Source of the DNA: an uncultured Alistipes sp.
GTDB lineage: Bacteria > Bacteroidota > Bacteroidia > Bacteroidales > Rikenellaceae
NCBI GenBank assembly: GCA_900546065.1
Contig: URBK01000009.1
Span: 1-64,000, forward strand
DNA: 64,000 nucleotides
Reading direction: 5' to 3'
The notes under the pieces are model-generated. The model saw nothing but the letters and a program-made list of their open reading frames with translations, made no database searches and had not been told where the DNA came from. The translations under genes and the position numbers were made by a program. Within the stretch, counting starts at the first letter, position 1. Each line of letters starts with the position of its first letter. Of this stretch, positions 56,017 to 64,000 are shown piece by piece.

Positions 56017-57762
56017 ATGACATCAGGTTTCAATGACAATGATATGGAGACACCCGAGCAAGGCGCGTCGCAACCGCTGCCGCACATATCGGGCTCGGAG
56101 GCTCTCATACGTTCGTTTCTGGCCGAGGGCGTAGATACCATCTTCGGCTATCCGGGAGGTGCCATCATCCCCGTATACGATGCACTCTACGACTACCGCG
56201 ACCGTATAAACCATATTCTCGTTCGTCACGAGCAGTGTGCCGTACACGCCGCGCAGGGATACGCCCGCGCCAGCGGCAAGACGGGTGTCTGCATCGTCAC
56301 CTCGGGCCCGGGCGCTACGAACACCGTGACGGGACTCGCCGACGCCATGCTCGACTCGACACCCATCGTGCTCATAAGCGGACAGGTGGGATCGAAACTC
56401 CTCGGCACGGACGCATTCCAAGAGATCAACTTCATCGAGATCACGCAGTCGGTCACCAAGTGGAACTGTCAGGTCAAGCGCGCCGCCGACATACCCGAAG
56501 TGTTGGCCAAGGCCTTCTACATAGCCTCGACGGGACGTCCGGGGCCGGTTGTGGTCGACATAACGAAGGATGCACAGGTCGGGATGCTCGACTTCGAATA
56601 CAAGCCCGTACGTTTCATCCGCAGCTACCAGCCGCAGGTCGAGATCGACGAGAACCAGATACTCGAGGCTGCACGTCTGATCAATTTCGCCCGCAGGCCG
56701 ATGGCTCTGGTGGGTCAGGGCGTGATTCTCGGGCACGCCGAGAAGGAGCTGCTCGCGTTCCTCGAGAAGAGCGACATGCCCGCTGCGGCCACGCTGCTCG
56801 GACTCTCGGCCCTGCCGTCGGACCATCCGCAATATGTCGGCATGCTCGGCATGCACGGCAACTACGCCCCCAACATCAAGAACCGCGACTGCGACCTTCT
56901 CGTAGCAATAGGCATGCGTTTCGACGACCGCGTTACGGGCGACCCTTCGAATTTCGGCATCAACGCCAAGATCGTACACCTCGAAATCGACCCCGCCGAG
57001 ATAAACAAACTCGTCTATGCCGACGTGCCGGTTCTCGGCGACGTGAAGCGTACACTCCCCATGATCACCGAGAAGATCTCGAAATGCGACCACTCGGAGT
57101 GGATAGACGAATTCCGCGTATGTTACAACATCGAGCGCGAGGAGATCATCGAGCCGGCAATCGAGCGCCGCGGCCCGCACCTGCGCATGGGTGAGGTTGT
57201 GGATGCCGTGGCACGGCAGTTCGACGATGCAATTCTTGTCACCGACGTCGGCCAGCAACAGATGTTCGCCTCGCGTTACTTCCGTTTCAAGCATACGCGA
57301 AGCATCATCACCTCGGGCGGCCTCGGAACCATGGGCTTCGGCCTGCCCGCAGCCATAGGCGCCAAGATCGGCGCTCCGGATCGTGACGTATGTCTGTTCG
57401 TGGGCGACGGAGGCCTGCAGATGACACTTCAGGAGTTAGGAACTATATTCCAGTCGAGCGTTCCAGTCAAGATCATACTCATGAACAACGGTTTTCTGGG
57501 CATGGTGCGCCAGTGGCAGGAACTCTTCTACAACCACCGCTATTCGTTCACAGAACTCACAAATCCCGATTTCGAACTTATCGCCCGCGGCAACCACATA
57601 CCCTACCGCTGCATCGAACGGCACGACGAGCTGGACGAGGCCATAGCTCAGATGAAGAGCTGTCCCACGGCCTTCCTCCTTGAGGTACGCGTAGAGCGTG
57701 AGGAGAATGTCTTCCCGATGGTGCCGGCAGGCATGCCCGTAAACGACATACGTCTCGAATAA
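56017..57762 (+). CDS. ilvB: Acetolactate synthase large (catalytic) subunit
   Basis: Condenses pyruvate with pyruvate or 2-ketobutyrate using ThDP, FAD and Mg2+. 581 aa: the ThDP-activating Glu in VRHEQCAVHAAQGYARA (about 68-84), TSGPGATNTVTGLADAM, central FAD domain with GMLGMHG, and the C-terminal ThDP motif GDGGLQMTLQELGT with NNGFLGMVRQWQ. It starts with an 11-residue polar extension before the conserved core. Followed 18 bases later by its regulatory subunit. Confidence 0.97.
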   Translation: MTSGFNDNDMETPEQGASQPLPHISGSEALIRSFLAEGVDTIFGYPGGAIIPVYDALYDYRDRINHILVRHEQCAVHAAQGYARASGKTGVCIVTSGPGATNTVTGLADAMLDSTPIVLISGQVGSKLLGTDAFQEINFIEITQSVTKWNCQVKRAADIPEVLAKAFYIASTGRPGPVVVDITKDAQVGMLDFEYKPVRFIRSYQPQVEIDENQILEAARLINFARRPMALVGQGVILGHAEKELLAFLEKSDMPAAATLLGLSALPSDHPQYVGMLGMHGNYAPNIKNRDCDLLVAIGMRFDDRVTGDPSNFGINAKIVHLEIDPAEINKLVYADVPVLGDVKRTLPMITEKISKCDHSEWIDEFRVCYNIEREEIIEPAIERRGPHLRMGEVVDAVARQFDDAILVTDVGQQQMFASRYFRFKHTRSIITSGGLGTMGFGLPAAIGAKIGAPDRDVCLFVGDGGLQMTLQELGTIFQSSVPVKIILMNNGFLGMVRQWQELFYNHRYSFTELTNPDFELIARGNHIPYRCIERHDELDEAIAQMKSCPTAFLLEVRVEREENVFPMVPAGMPVNDIRLE

Positions 57763-57780
57763 CGATTAAGCGAACACACG

Positions 57781-58353
57781 ATGGAAAAGGAGTTTATAAT
57801 AATCATATTTTCGGAGAACAAGGTCGGTCTGCTCAGCCAGATAACAACCGTATTCACCCACCGCAACGTCAACATCGATTCGCTCACGGCATCCGAGTCG
57901 GCCATCGAGGGCATATACAAGTATACCATCATGGTCAAGAACGACCCCGACCGTGTCGAGAACCTTGTCAAGCAGATCGAGAAGAAGATCGACGTGTTGA
58001 AGGTCTTCTGCTATACGCCCGACGAAGTGGTGCTTCAGGAGCTGGCGCTATACAAGGTGCAGCGCAGCCGCAACGTCGAGGAATTGGTGCGCCGACACAA
58101 TGTCCGCATCCTCGAGATACACGACGACTACATCGTACTCGAGAAGACGGGCCACCGCAACGAGATACAGTCACTCTACCGCATGCTCGAGCCTTACGGC
58201 GTATATCAGTTCGTGCGGTCGGGACAGGTGGCAATCATCAAGTCGCGCCGCGAGCTGCTGAACGAGTATCTCGACCATGTGAACGACCGTTACCGCCGTT
58301 TCCTCGCCTCGCAACAGGAACTGAACGACGACACCAAAGGCGACAAACAATAG
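57781..58353 (+). CDS. ilvN: Acetolactate synthase small (regulatory) subunit
   Basis: 190 aa. N-terminal ACT domain (about 3-75; FIIIIFSENKVGLLSQITTVFTHR opening) that binds valine for feedback inhibition, then the C-terminal ALS_ss-type domain (about 80-165). Tail of about 25 charged residues. Together with IlvB it forms the feedback-sensitive enzyme. The gap to ilvC (121 bases) contains no gene; in Bacteroides an acyl-ACP thioesterase gene usually lies here, as I recall, and is missing. Confidence 0.93.
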   Translation: MEKEFIIIIFSENKVGLLSQITTVFTHRNVNIDSLTASESAIEGIYKYTIMVKNDPDRVENLVKQIEKKIDVLKVFCYTPDEVVLQELALYKVQRSRNVEELVRRHNVRILEIHDDYIVLEKTGHRNEIQSLYRMLEPYGVYQFVRSGQVAIIKSRRELLNEYLDHVNDRYRRFLASQQELNDDTKGDKQ

Positions 58354-58474
58354 CATACGGCAACAGGATATCCAATATAAAATATCTGAATAAAAATATG
58401 GCGGCAGCAGCAAGCCGCAGCAAACAACGAAAAATACGGAAAATACTCAACTTTCAACTTAATTACAAAAAACT

Positions 58475-59521
58475 ATGGCAAAGATCAATTTCGGCGGCGT
58501 CGAGGAGAACGTCGTAACACGTGAGGAGTATCCTCTGGCAAAAGCACTCGAAACGCTCAAGAACGAGACTATCGCAGTGATCGGTTACGGAGTACAGGGC
58601 CCCGGACAGTCACTTAACCTCAAGGATAACGGTTTCAACGTCATCGTAGGTCAGCGTAAGGGTACCAAGAGCTGGGACAAGGCCGTTGCCGACGGCTGGG
58701 TACCGGGTGAGACGCTCTTCGAGATCGAGGAGGCGGCCGACCGCGGAACCATCATCGAGTATCTGCTTTCGGATGCCGGACAGATCGCCGTATGGCCCAA
58801 GATCAAGAAGTACCTTACCCCGGGCAAGGCTCTCTACTTCTCGCACGGCTTCGGCATCACCTACAAGGAGCGTACGGGCATCATTCCCCCCGCCGACATC
58901 GACGTCATACTCGTCGCACCCAAGGGCTCGGGCACGTCGCTGCGCCGCATGTTCCTTCAGGGCCGCGGTCTGAATTCGAGCTATGCAATCTTCCAAGACG
59001 CTACGGGCAAGGCGTGGGACCGCGTCATATCGCTCGGCATAGGCGTCGGCTCGGGCTACCTGTTCGAGACTACCTTCAAGCGTGAGGTTTACTCTGACCT
59101 GACGGGTGAGCGCGGTACTCTGATGGGAGCCATTCAGGGTATCTTCGCAGCACAGTACGACACGCTGCGTGCAAACGGCCACACCCCGTCGGAGGCCTTC
59201 AACGAGACCGTCGAGGAGCTTACGCAGAGCCTTATGCCCCTGATCGGCGAGAACGGTATGGACTGGATGTACGCCAACTGCTCGACTACGGCACAGCGCG
59301 GTGCGCTCGACTGGTGGAAGAAGTTCCGCGACGCCACGCGTCCCGTCTTCGACGAACTCTACCGTGAGGTTGCCGCCGGAAACGAGGCTCAGCGCAGCAT
59401 CGACTCGAACAGCCAGCCCGACTACCGCAGCAAACTCGAGGAGGAGCTTCGCCAGATGCGCGAGACGGAGATGTGGCAGGCTGGCGCCGTTGTGCGCAAG
59501 CTGCGTCCCGAGAACAACTAA
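58475..59521 (+). CDS. ilvC: Ketol-acid reductoisomerase
   Basis: Second step of Ile/Val synthesis: isomerises and reduces acetolactate. 348 aa: N-terminal Rossmann fold IAVIGYGVQGPGQSLNLKDNG (about 31-51), the GxGxxG variant of KARI, with a following loop VGQRKGTKSW that suggests NADPH use; then the two-domain knotted C-terminus with Mg2+ ligands (DLTGERGTLMGAIQG and EAFNETVEELTQ). A C-terminal tail after residue 320 is charged. Followed 65 bases later by leuA. Confidence 0.96.
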   Translation: MAKINFGGVEENVVTREEYPLAKALETLKNETIAVIGYGVQGPGQSLNLKDNGFNVIVGQRKGTKSWDKAVADGWVPGETLFEIEEAADRGTIIEYLLSDAGQIAVWPKIKKYLTPGKALYFSHGFGITYKERTGIIPPADIDVILVAPKGSGTSLRRMFLQGRGLNSSYAIFQDATGKAWDRVISLGIGVGSGYLFETTFKREVYSDLTGERGTLMGAIQGIFAAQYDTLRANGHTPSEAFNETVEELTQSLMPLIGENGMDWMYANCSTTAQRGALDWWKKFRDATRPVFDELYREVAAGNEAQRSIDSNSQPDYRSKLEEELRQMRETEMWQAGAVVRKLRPENN

Positions 59522-59586
59522 TCCCCCAAAACCCGAACCGGCATCGGGCCTCGGAGTCCGGTGCCGATTCCTAATTTACGCATAAC

Positions 59587-61083
59587 ATGAGCGAAAAAGT
59601 ATATATCTTCGACACCACCCTCCGCGATGCGGAGCAGGTTCCGGGATGCCAGCTCAACACCATAGAGAAGATCGAGGTGGCGCGGCAGCTCGAAAAATTG
59701 GGTGTGGACATCATCGAAGCGGGCTTCCCGATATCGAGTCCGGGAGACTTCAACTCGGTGGTCGAGATCTCGAAGGCGGTAACGCGCCCCGTCATCTGTG
59801 CCCTCACGCGCGCCGTGAAGAAGGATATCGACGTGGCGGCCAAGTCGCTGGAGTTCGCCAAACGCGGCCGTATCCATACGGGTATCGGCACCTCGACATA
59901 CCACATCTACGAAAAGCTGCGCATGACCCCCGAAACGGTCATCGAGCAGGCCGTCGATGCGGTGAAGTATGCCCGCCGTTTCGTCGATGACGTGGAGTTC
60001 TACGCCGAGGATGCAGGCCGCACCGAGAACGAGTTTCTGGCCCGCGTGGTGGAGGCCGTAATCGCGGCCGGCGCCACTGTCGTAAACATACCCGACACGA
60101 CGGGTTACTGTCTGCCGAGCGAGTACGGCGCCAAGATCGCCTACCTTAAGAACAACGTCCCCAACATCGACAAGGCCGTCATCTCGACCCACTGCCACAA
60201 CGATCTGGGCATGGCCACGGCCAACACGCTGGCTGCCGTCGAGAATGGTGCCCGCCAGATGGAGGTGACGATAAACGGTCTGGGCGAACGTGCCGGAAAT
60301 ACGGCCCTCGAGGAGGTCGTTATGGCAATAAAGTGCCACAAGAATCTCGACTTCGAGGTAGGTATCGACACGCGGCAGATCATCTCTACGAGCCGTCTTG
60401 TGTCGAACCTCATGCGTATGCCCGTACAGCCCAACAAGGCCATTGTCGGCCGCAACGCCTTTGCGCACTCGTCGGGAATACATCAGGACGGCGTGCTCAA
60501 GAACCGCGAGACGTATGAGATAATCGACCCCGAGGATGTCGGAGTAGACCAGTCGAGCATCGTCCTGACGGCCCGCAGCGGCCGCGCGGCGCTCAAGCAC
60601 CACCTCGCAGAGATAGGCTACACGCCCGAAGGCGAGGAGCTGGACGAGATATACCAGCGTTTTCTGGAGCTGGCCGACAAGAAGAAGATGGTCACCACGC
60701 GCGATCTGGAGGTACTCGTGGGTACGGCCGCCTCGCGCCGCCGCATGAGCATACAGCTCACGGGGCTGCAGGTCGTCTGCGGCAAGACGAGCATACCGAC
60801 AGCTACCGTACAGATCAGCTTCGACGGCGACACCTTCACCGAGACTGCTACCGGAAACGGTCCCGTCGATGCAGCCATCACCGCCGTCAAGAACATCACC
60901 AAGCGTCGTGTCCATATCGAAGAGTACCTCGTGCAGGCCATCACGCGCGGCAGCGACGACATGGGCAAGGTACACATCCAGATCTCGCACAAGGGCAAGA
61001 TGTATCACGGCTTCGGCGCCTCGACCGATATCGTAACCGCATCGGTGGAGTCGTTCATAGATGCAATTTCGAAAATAGCATAA
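59587..61083 (+). CDS. leuA: 2-isopropylmalate synthase
   Basis: Commits 2-ketoisovalerate to leucine. 498 aa: HMGL-like barrel with [14 protein letters not shown] (about 7-20), [15 protein letters not shown] (about 199-213) and [15 protein letters not shown]; then a linker and the C-terminal LeuA dimer/regulatory domain (about 370-498; [18 protein letters not shown]). The regulatory domain means leucine feedback is expected. A citramalate synthase is the alternative, but full length and operon place favour LeuA. The usual LRDGEQ is LRDAEQ. Confidence 0.92.
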   Translation: MSEKVYIFDTTLRDAEQVPGCQLNTIEKIEVARQLEKLGVDIIEAGFPISSPGDFNSVVEISKAVTRPVICALTRAVKKDIDVAAKSLEFAKRGRIHTGIGTSTYHIYEKLRMTPETVIEQAVDAVKYARRFVDDVEFYAEDAGRTENEFLARVVEAVIAAGATVVNIPDTTGYCLPSEYGAKIAYLKNNVPNIDKAVISTHCHNDLGMATANTLAAVENGARQMEVTINGLGERAGNTALEEVVMAIKCHKNLDFEVGIDTRQIISTSRLVSNLMRMPVQPNKAIVGRNAFAHSSGIHQDGVLKNRETYEIIDPEDVGVDQSSIVLTARSGRAALKHHLAEIGYTPEGEELDEIYQRFLELADKKKMVTTRDLEVLVGTAASRRRMSIQLTGLQVVCGKTSIPTATVQISFDGDTFTETATGNGPVDAAITAVKNITKRRVHIEEYLVQAITRGSDDMGKVHIQISHKGKMYHGFGASTDIVTASVESFIDAISKIA

Positions 61084-61095
61084 CCACACTGTCAG

Positions 61096-62487
61096 ATGAA
61101 TACGCTTTTCGACAAGATATGGGATGCACACACGGTGAAGGTCCTCGACGGGGATTCGTGCGTGCTCTACATCGACCGTCAGTACATACACGAAGTGACA
61201 AGTCCGCAGGCCTTCGCCTCGCTACGCGAGCGCGGCATCGGGGTCTTCCGCCCCGCACAGGTGACGGCCAGCCCCGACCATAACATCCCCACGCACGACC
61301 AGCACTTGCCAATAGCCGACCCGCAGTCGGCGGCACAGGTGGCAGCGCTGTATGCCAATTGTGCCGACAACAACATCACCATCTTCCCGATAGGGTCGCC
61401 ACGCAACGGCATAATCCATGTCGTCGGGCCCGAGACGGGGCTCACGCAGCCCGGCATGACCATCGTCTGCGGCGACAGCCACACCTCGACCCACGGGGCT
61501 TTGGGATGTGTCGCTTTCGGTATCGGCACCAGCGAAGTGGAGATGGCCCTCGCCTCGCAATGCATCCTGCAATCGAAGCCGAAAAGCATGCGCATAAACG
61601 TCGAGGGAAAGTTGCGGCCGGGAGTATGTTCGAAGGACATAATCCTCCACATCATCTCGAAGATCGGCACGGGAGGCGGCACGGGTCACTTCGTCGAGTT
61701 TGCCGGTTCGGCCATACGTTCGCTCTCAATGGAGGCGCGCATGAGCATCTGCAACATGAGCATCGAGATGGGTGCCCGCGGCGGCATGATAGCTCCCGAC
61801 CAGACCACATTCGACTACCTCAAGGGGCGCGAGTTCGCCCCAAAGGGCAAGGCGTGGGACGAGGCCGTGGAGCGTTGGAACGCGCTTCGCTCGGATCCCG
61901 ACGCCGTGTTCGACAAGGAGATCACGTTCAATGCCGCGGAAATAGAACCTATGATAACATACGGCACAAACCCATCGATGGGCGTAGCCGTGGGCGGCGT
62001 AATTCCCGAAGCCCCGGACGATGCCGCCGCACGCGCATCCTTTGACAAGGCTCTCGACTACATGGGATTCCATGCGGGTGAGAGGATGGAGGGCAAGAAG
62101 GTCGACTACGTCTTCGTCGGCAGCTGCACTAACGGCCGCATAGAGGATCTGCGGGCATTCGCCTCGATCGTCAAGGGCCGCAAGAAGGCTCCCGGCGTCA
62201 CGGTATGGATCGTGCCGGGCAGCAAGCAGGTCGAGCGTCAGGCCATAGAGGAGGGCCTGCGCGACATACTTGAGGAGGCGGGCTTCACGCTCCGTCAACC
62301 CGGATGTTCGGCATGTCTGGCCATGAACGACGACAAGATCCCGGCCGGAAAATATTGTGTCGCCACCTCGAACCGCAACTTCGAGGGGCGTCAGGGCCCC
62401 AATGCCCGCACACTGCTTGCCGGCCCGCTCGTAGCGGCCGCCGCGGCCGTCACGGGCGAGGTGACAGACCCGCGCCGACTCATGTAA
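61096..62487 (+). CDS. leuC: 3-isopropylmalate dehydratase large subunit
   Basis: Aconitase-type [4Fe-4S] isomerase with LeuD. 463 aa: substrate loop [22 protein letters not shown] (split as [12 protein letters not shown] and AFGIGTSE), cluster Cys residues in [13 protein letters not shown] (about 340-352) and [11 protein letters not shown] (about 400-410). Length usual for bacterial LeuC. 12-base gap from leuA and 20 to leuD. Confidence 0.96.
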   Translation: MNTLFDKIWDAHTVKVLDGDSCVLYIDRQYIHEVTSPQAFASLRERGIGVFRPAQVTASPDHNIPTHDQHLPIADPQSAAQVAALYANCADNNITIFPIGSPRNGIIHVVGPETGLTQPGMTIVCGDSHTSTHGALGCVAFGIGTSEVEMALASQCILQSKPKSMRINVEGKLRPGVCSKDIILHIISKIGTGGGTGHFVEFAGSAIRSLSMEARMSICNMSIEMGARGGMIAPDQTTFDYLKGREFAPKGKAWDEAVERWNALRSDPDAVFDKEITFNAAEIEPMITYGTNPSMGVAVGGVIPEAPDDAAARASFDKALDYMGFHAGERMEGKKVDYVFVGSCTNGRIEDLRAFASIVKGRKKAPGVTVWIVPGSKQVERQAIEEGLRDILEEAGFTLRQPGCSACLAMNDDKIPAGKYCVATSNRNFEGRQGPNARTLLAGPLVAAAAAVTGEVTDPRRLM

Positions 62488-62507
62488 CACCCTCACAGAA
62501 AAGAGCC

Positions 62508-63113
62508 ATGAGAAACAAATTCACAACACTCATATCGACGGCCGTGCCTCTGCCGATAGAGAACATCGATACCGATCAGATCATACCGGCACGCTTCCTC
62601 AAGGCCACCACGCGCGAAGGATTCGGCGCTAACCTCTTCCGCGACTGGCGTTACGACGCCGCGGGTAACCCCAAGGCAGACTTCGTACTCAACTCGCCGC
62701 GATACGGCGGTCAGATCCTTGTCGCAGGCAAGAACTTCGGCTGCGGCTCGAGCCGCGAGCACGCCGCATGGGCCATTGCCGGTGCAGGGTTCCGCGCCGT
62801 GGTGTCGAGTTTCTTCGCCGACATCTTCCGCAACAACGCCCTCAACAACGGGCTGCTGCCCGTCACCGTGAGCGAGGGGATGCTTAAGAAGATTTTTGAG
62901 GCCGTGGAGCGCGACCCAGCAACGCAGCTCAAGATAGATCTTCCAGCACAGACTATACAGATCGTCGGCACACCTTTCAGCGAGTCGTTCGAGATAACGG
63001 CATACAAGAAGCAGTGCCTAATGAACGGCTACGACGACGTGGACTATCTGGTAAGCATACGCGACCAGATTGCCGACTTCGAGCATACGCACCACTGCGG
63101 CCCGCAACGGTAA
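62508..63113 (+). CDS. leuD: 3-isopropylmalate dehydratase small subunit
   Basis: 201 aa from ATG 62508 ([31 protein letters not shown]). Swivel domain with [29 protein letters not shown] and [17 protein letters not shown]. Completes the LeuCD enzyme. The open frame upstream from 62304 lies within leuC and is not used. Confidence 0.96.
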   Translation: MRNKFTTLISTAVPLPIENIDTDQIIPARFLKATTREGFGANLFRDWRYDAAGNPKADFVLNSPRYGGQILVAGKNFGCGSSREHAAWAIAGAGFRAVVSSFFADIFRNNALNNGLLPVTVSEGMLKKIFEAVERDPATQLKIDLPAQTIQIVGTPFSESFEITAYKKQCLMNGYDDVDYLVSIRDQIADFEHTHHCGPQR

Positions 63114-63205
63114 TCGCGGCGGCCGAAAGCCCCCCGATACAAGGCTGGGATTGATTGAAAAAAGATGCGCAAAATAGATCCAAATACAAAAAACGACAAA
63201 CATAA

Positions 63206-64000
63206 ATGAAAGAGATCAAGATAGCCGTGCTTCCGGGTGACGGCATTGGCCCCGAAATCGTGGCACAGGCCGTCAAGGCCGTAGATGCCGTAGCCGCACG
63301 CTTCGCATACAAGCCGCAATATACATACGCGGTTGTCGGCGCCGCCGCCATAGATGCCGTAGGCGACCCCTACCCCGAGGCTACGCACAACACATGTATG
63401 GAGTCCGATGCCGTACTCTTCGGCGCCATCGGCGACCCGCGCTTCGACAACGCCCCCAACGCCAAGGTGCGGCCCGAGCAGGGACTGTTGGCCATGCGCA
63501 AGAAGCTGGGTCTGTATGCCAACCTGCGCCCCGTCACCACATTCCCCACGTTGCTGCACCGCTCGCCGCTGCGTGCCGATCTTGTTGAGGGAGCCGACTT
63601 CCTCTGCGTGCGGGAACTGACGGGAGGTCTCTATTTCGGACGTCCGCAGGGCCGTTCGGAGGATGGACTCACGGCATACGACACGTGTGTCTACACGTGC
63701 GCCGAGATCGAGCGTATATGCCGTCTCGGATTCGAATATGCGGCCAAACGCCGCGGCAAGCTCACCATCGTCGACAAGGCCAACGTATTGGCAACGTCGC
63801 GTCTGTGGCGCCAAACCGCACAGCGTCTGGCAGCCGAATACCCGTCAGTCGAAACCGAGTTCATGTTCGTCGACAACGCCGCCATGAAGATCATACAGCA
63901 GCCGCGTCACTTCGATGTCATAGTCACGGAGAATATGTTCGGAGACATTCTTACGGACGAGGCGAGCGTCATAACCGGCTCGCTCGGACTTCTGCCCTCG
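63206..64000 (+). CDS. leuB: 3-isopropylmalate dehydrogenase (partial, C-terminus missing)
   Basis: First 265 residues of the NAD+-dependent decarboxylating dehydrogenase; the gene runs off the window. [19 protein letters not shown] opening, [19 protein letters not shown], the [13 protein letters not shown] segment and [14 protein letters not shown]; the [23 protein letters not shown]g2+/substrate region is at the cut. 92 bases after leuD. No stop in the visible part. Confidence 0.95.
   Translation, partial: MKEIKIAVLPGDGIGPEIVAQAVKAVDAVAARFAYKPQYTYAVVGAAAIDAVGDPYPEATHNTCMESDAVLFGAIGDPRFDNAPNAKVRPEQGLLAMRKKLGLYANLRPVTTFPTLLHRSPLRADLVEGADFLCVRELTGGLYFGRPQGRSEDGLTAYDTCVYTCAEIERICRLGFEYAAKRRGKLTIVDKANVLATSRLWRQTAQRLAAEYPSVETEFMFVDNAAMKIIQQPRHFDVIVTENMFGDILTDEASVITGSLGLLPS

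Overview
The window reads as a chromosomal segment from a Bacteroidales bacterium, most likely Alistipes or a close Rikenellaceae relative. Direct support: a single-chain SecD-SecF fusion, HU-CCDC81-type and DUF1080 proteins, an LptE/SecG cluster and a TonB-plug protein typical of Bacteroidota, promoters of the TTTG-N20-TAnnTTTG type, weak Shine-Dalgarno sequences and GC-rich coding DNA. The genus is inference; there is no rRNA gene to test it. No tRNA, rRNA, CRISPR array, insertion sequence or prophage was seen. Almost everything is core housekeeping.

Layout. 1-5.6 kb (minus): secDF, a YbbR-like protein, coaE, folP and lolD (cut by the window edge), in overlapping genes. 5.7-9.7 kb: a secreted GH51 arabinofuranosidase and dnaK, with a 30-bp-period direct repeat upstream of dnaK. 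10-13.7 kb: a stand-alone TonB plug protein, a small DNA-binding protein and two FKBP-type lipoproteins, one carrying a 54-residue Tyr/Asn-rich insertion. 13.8-16.2 kb: ruvA, then divergently a Skp-like lipoprotein and cdaA (cyclic di-AMP synthase). 16.5-20.6 kb (minus): an HU-like membrane protein, a sigma-54 activator without a sensory domain, lptE, a TPR-like protein and secG, followed by an unassigned structured 3' region. 20.8-33.5 kb (minus): lon, the Kdo genes kdsB-kdsA-kdsD, a DUF1080 hydrolase, a small membrane protein, ApbE, a Gfo/Idh oxidoreductase, a UbiD decarboxylase, a helix-hairpin-helix protein and rpsU.

33.7-43.3 kb: an NhaD-like transporter; a membrane/TPR-like protein and a haem-motif beta-propeller lipoprotein in one operon; valS, rnhA, an MBL hydrolase and an SDR. 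43.3-49.3 kb: ssb, lpxK, then an M23 peptidase lipoprotein, a flavin-binding protein, ispD, a PH-domain protein and a LytTR regulator. 49.3-52.4 kb (minus): DUF2148, luxS, mtnN, a ZIP transporter and a Nudix hydrolase. 52.7-53.6 kb: a PfkB sugar kinase.

53.9-64 kb (plus): the branched-chain amino-acid operon ilvD-ilvB-ilvN-ilvC-leuA-leuC-leuD-leuB (leuB runs off the end). It is preceded by what appears to be a complete transcription attenuator: consensus promoter, an 18-codon leader peptide with ten Ile/Leu/Val codons, a 9-bp antiterminator pairing and a strong terminator. This is the most notable system in the window.
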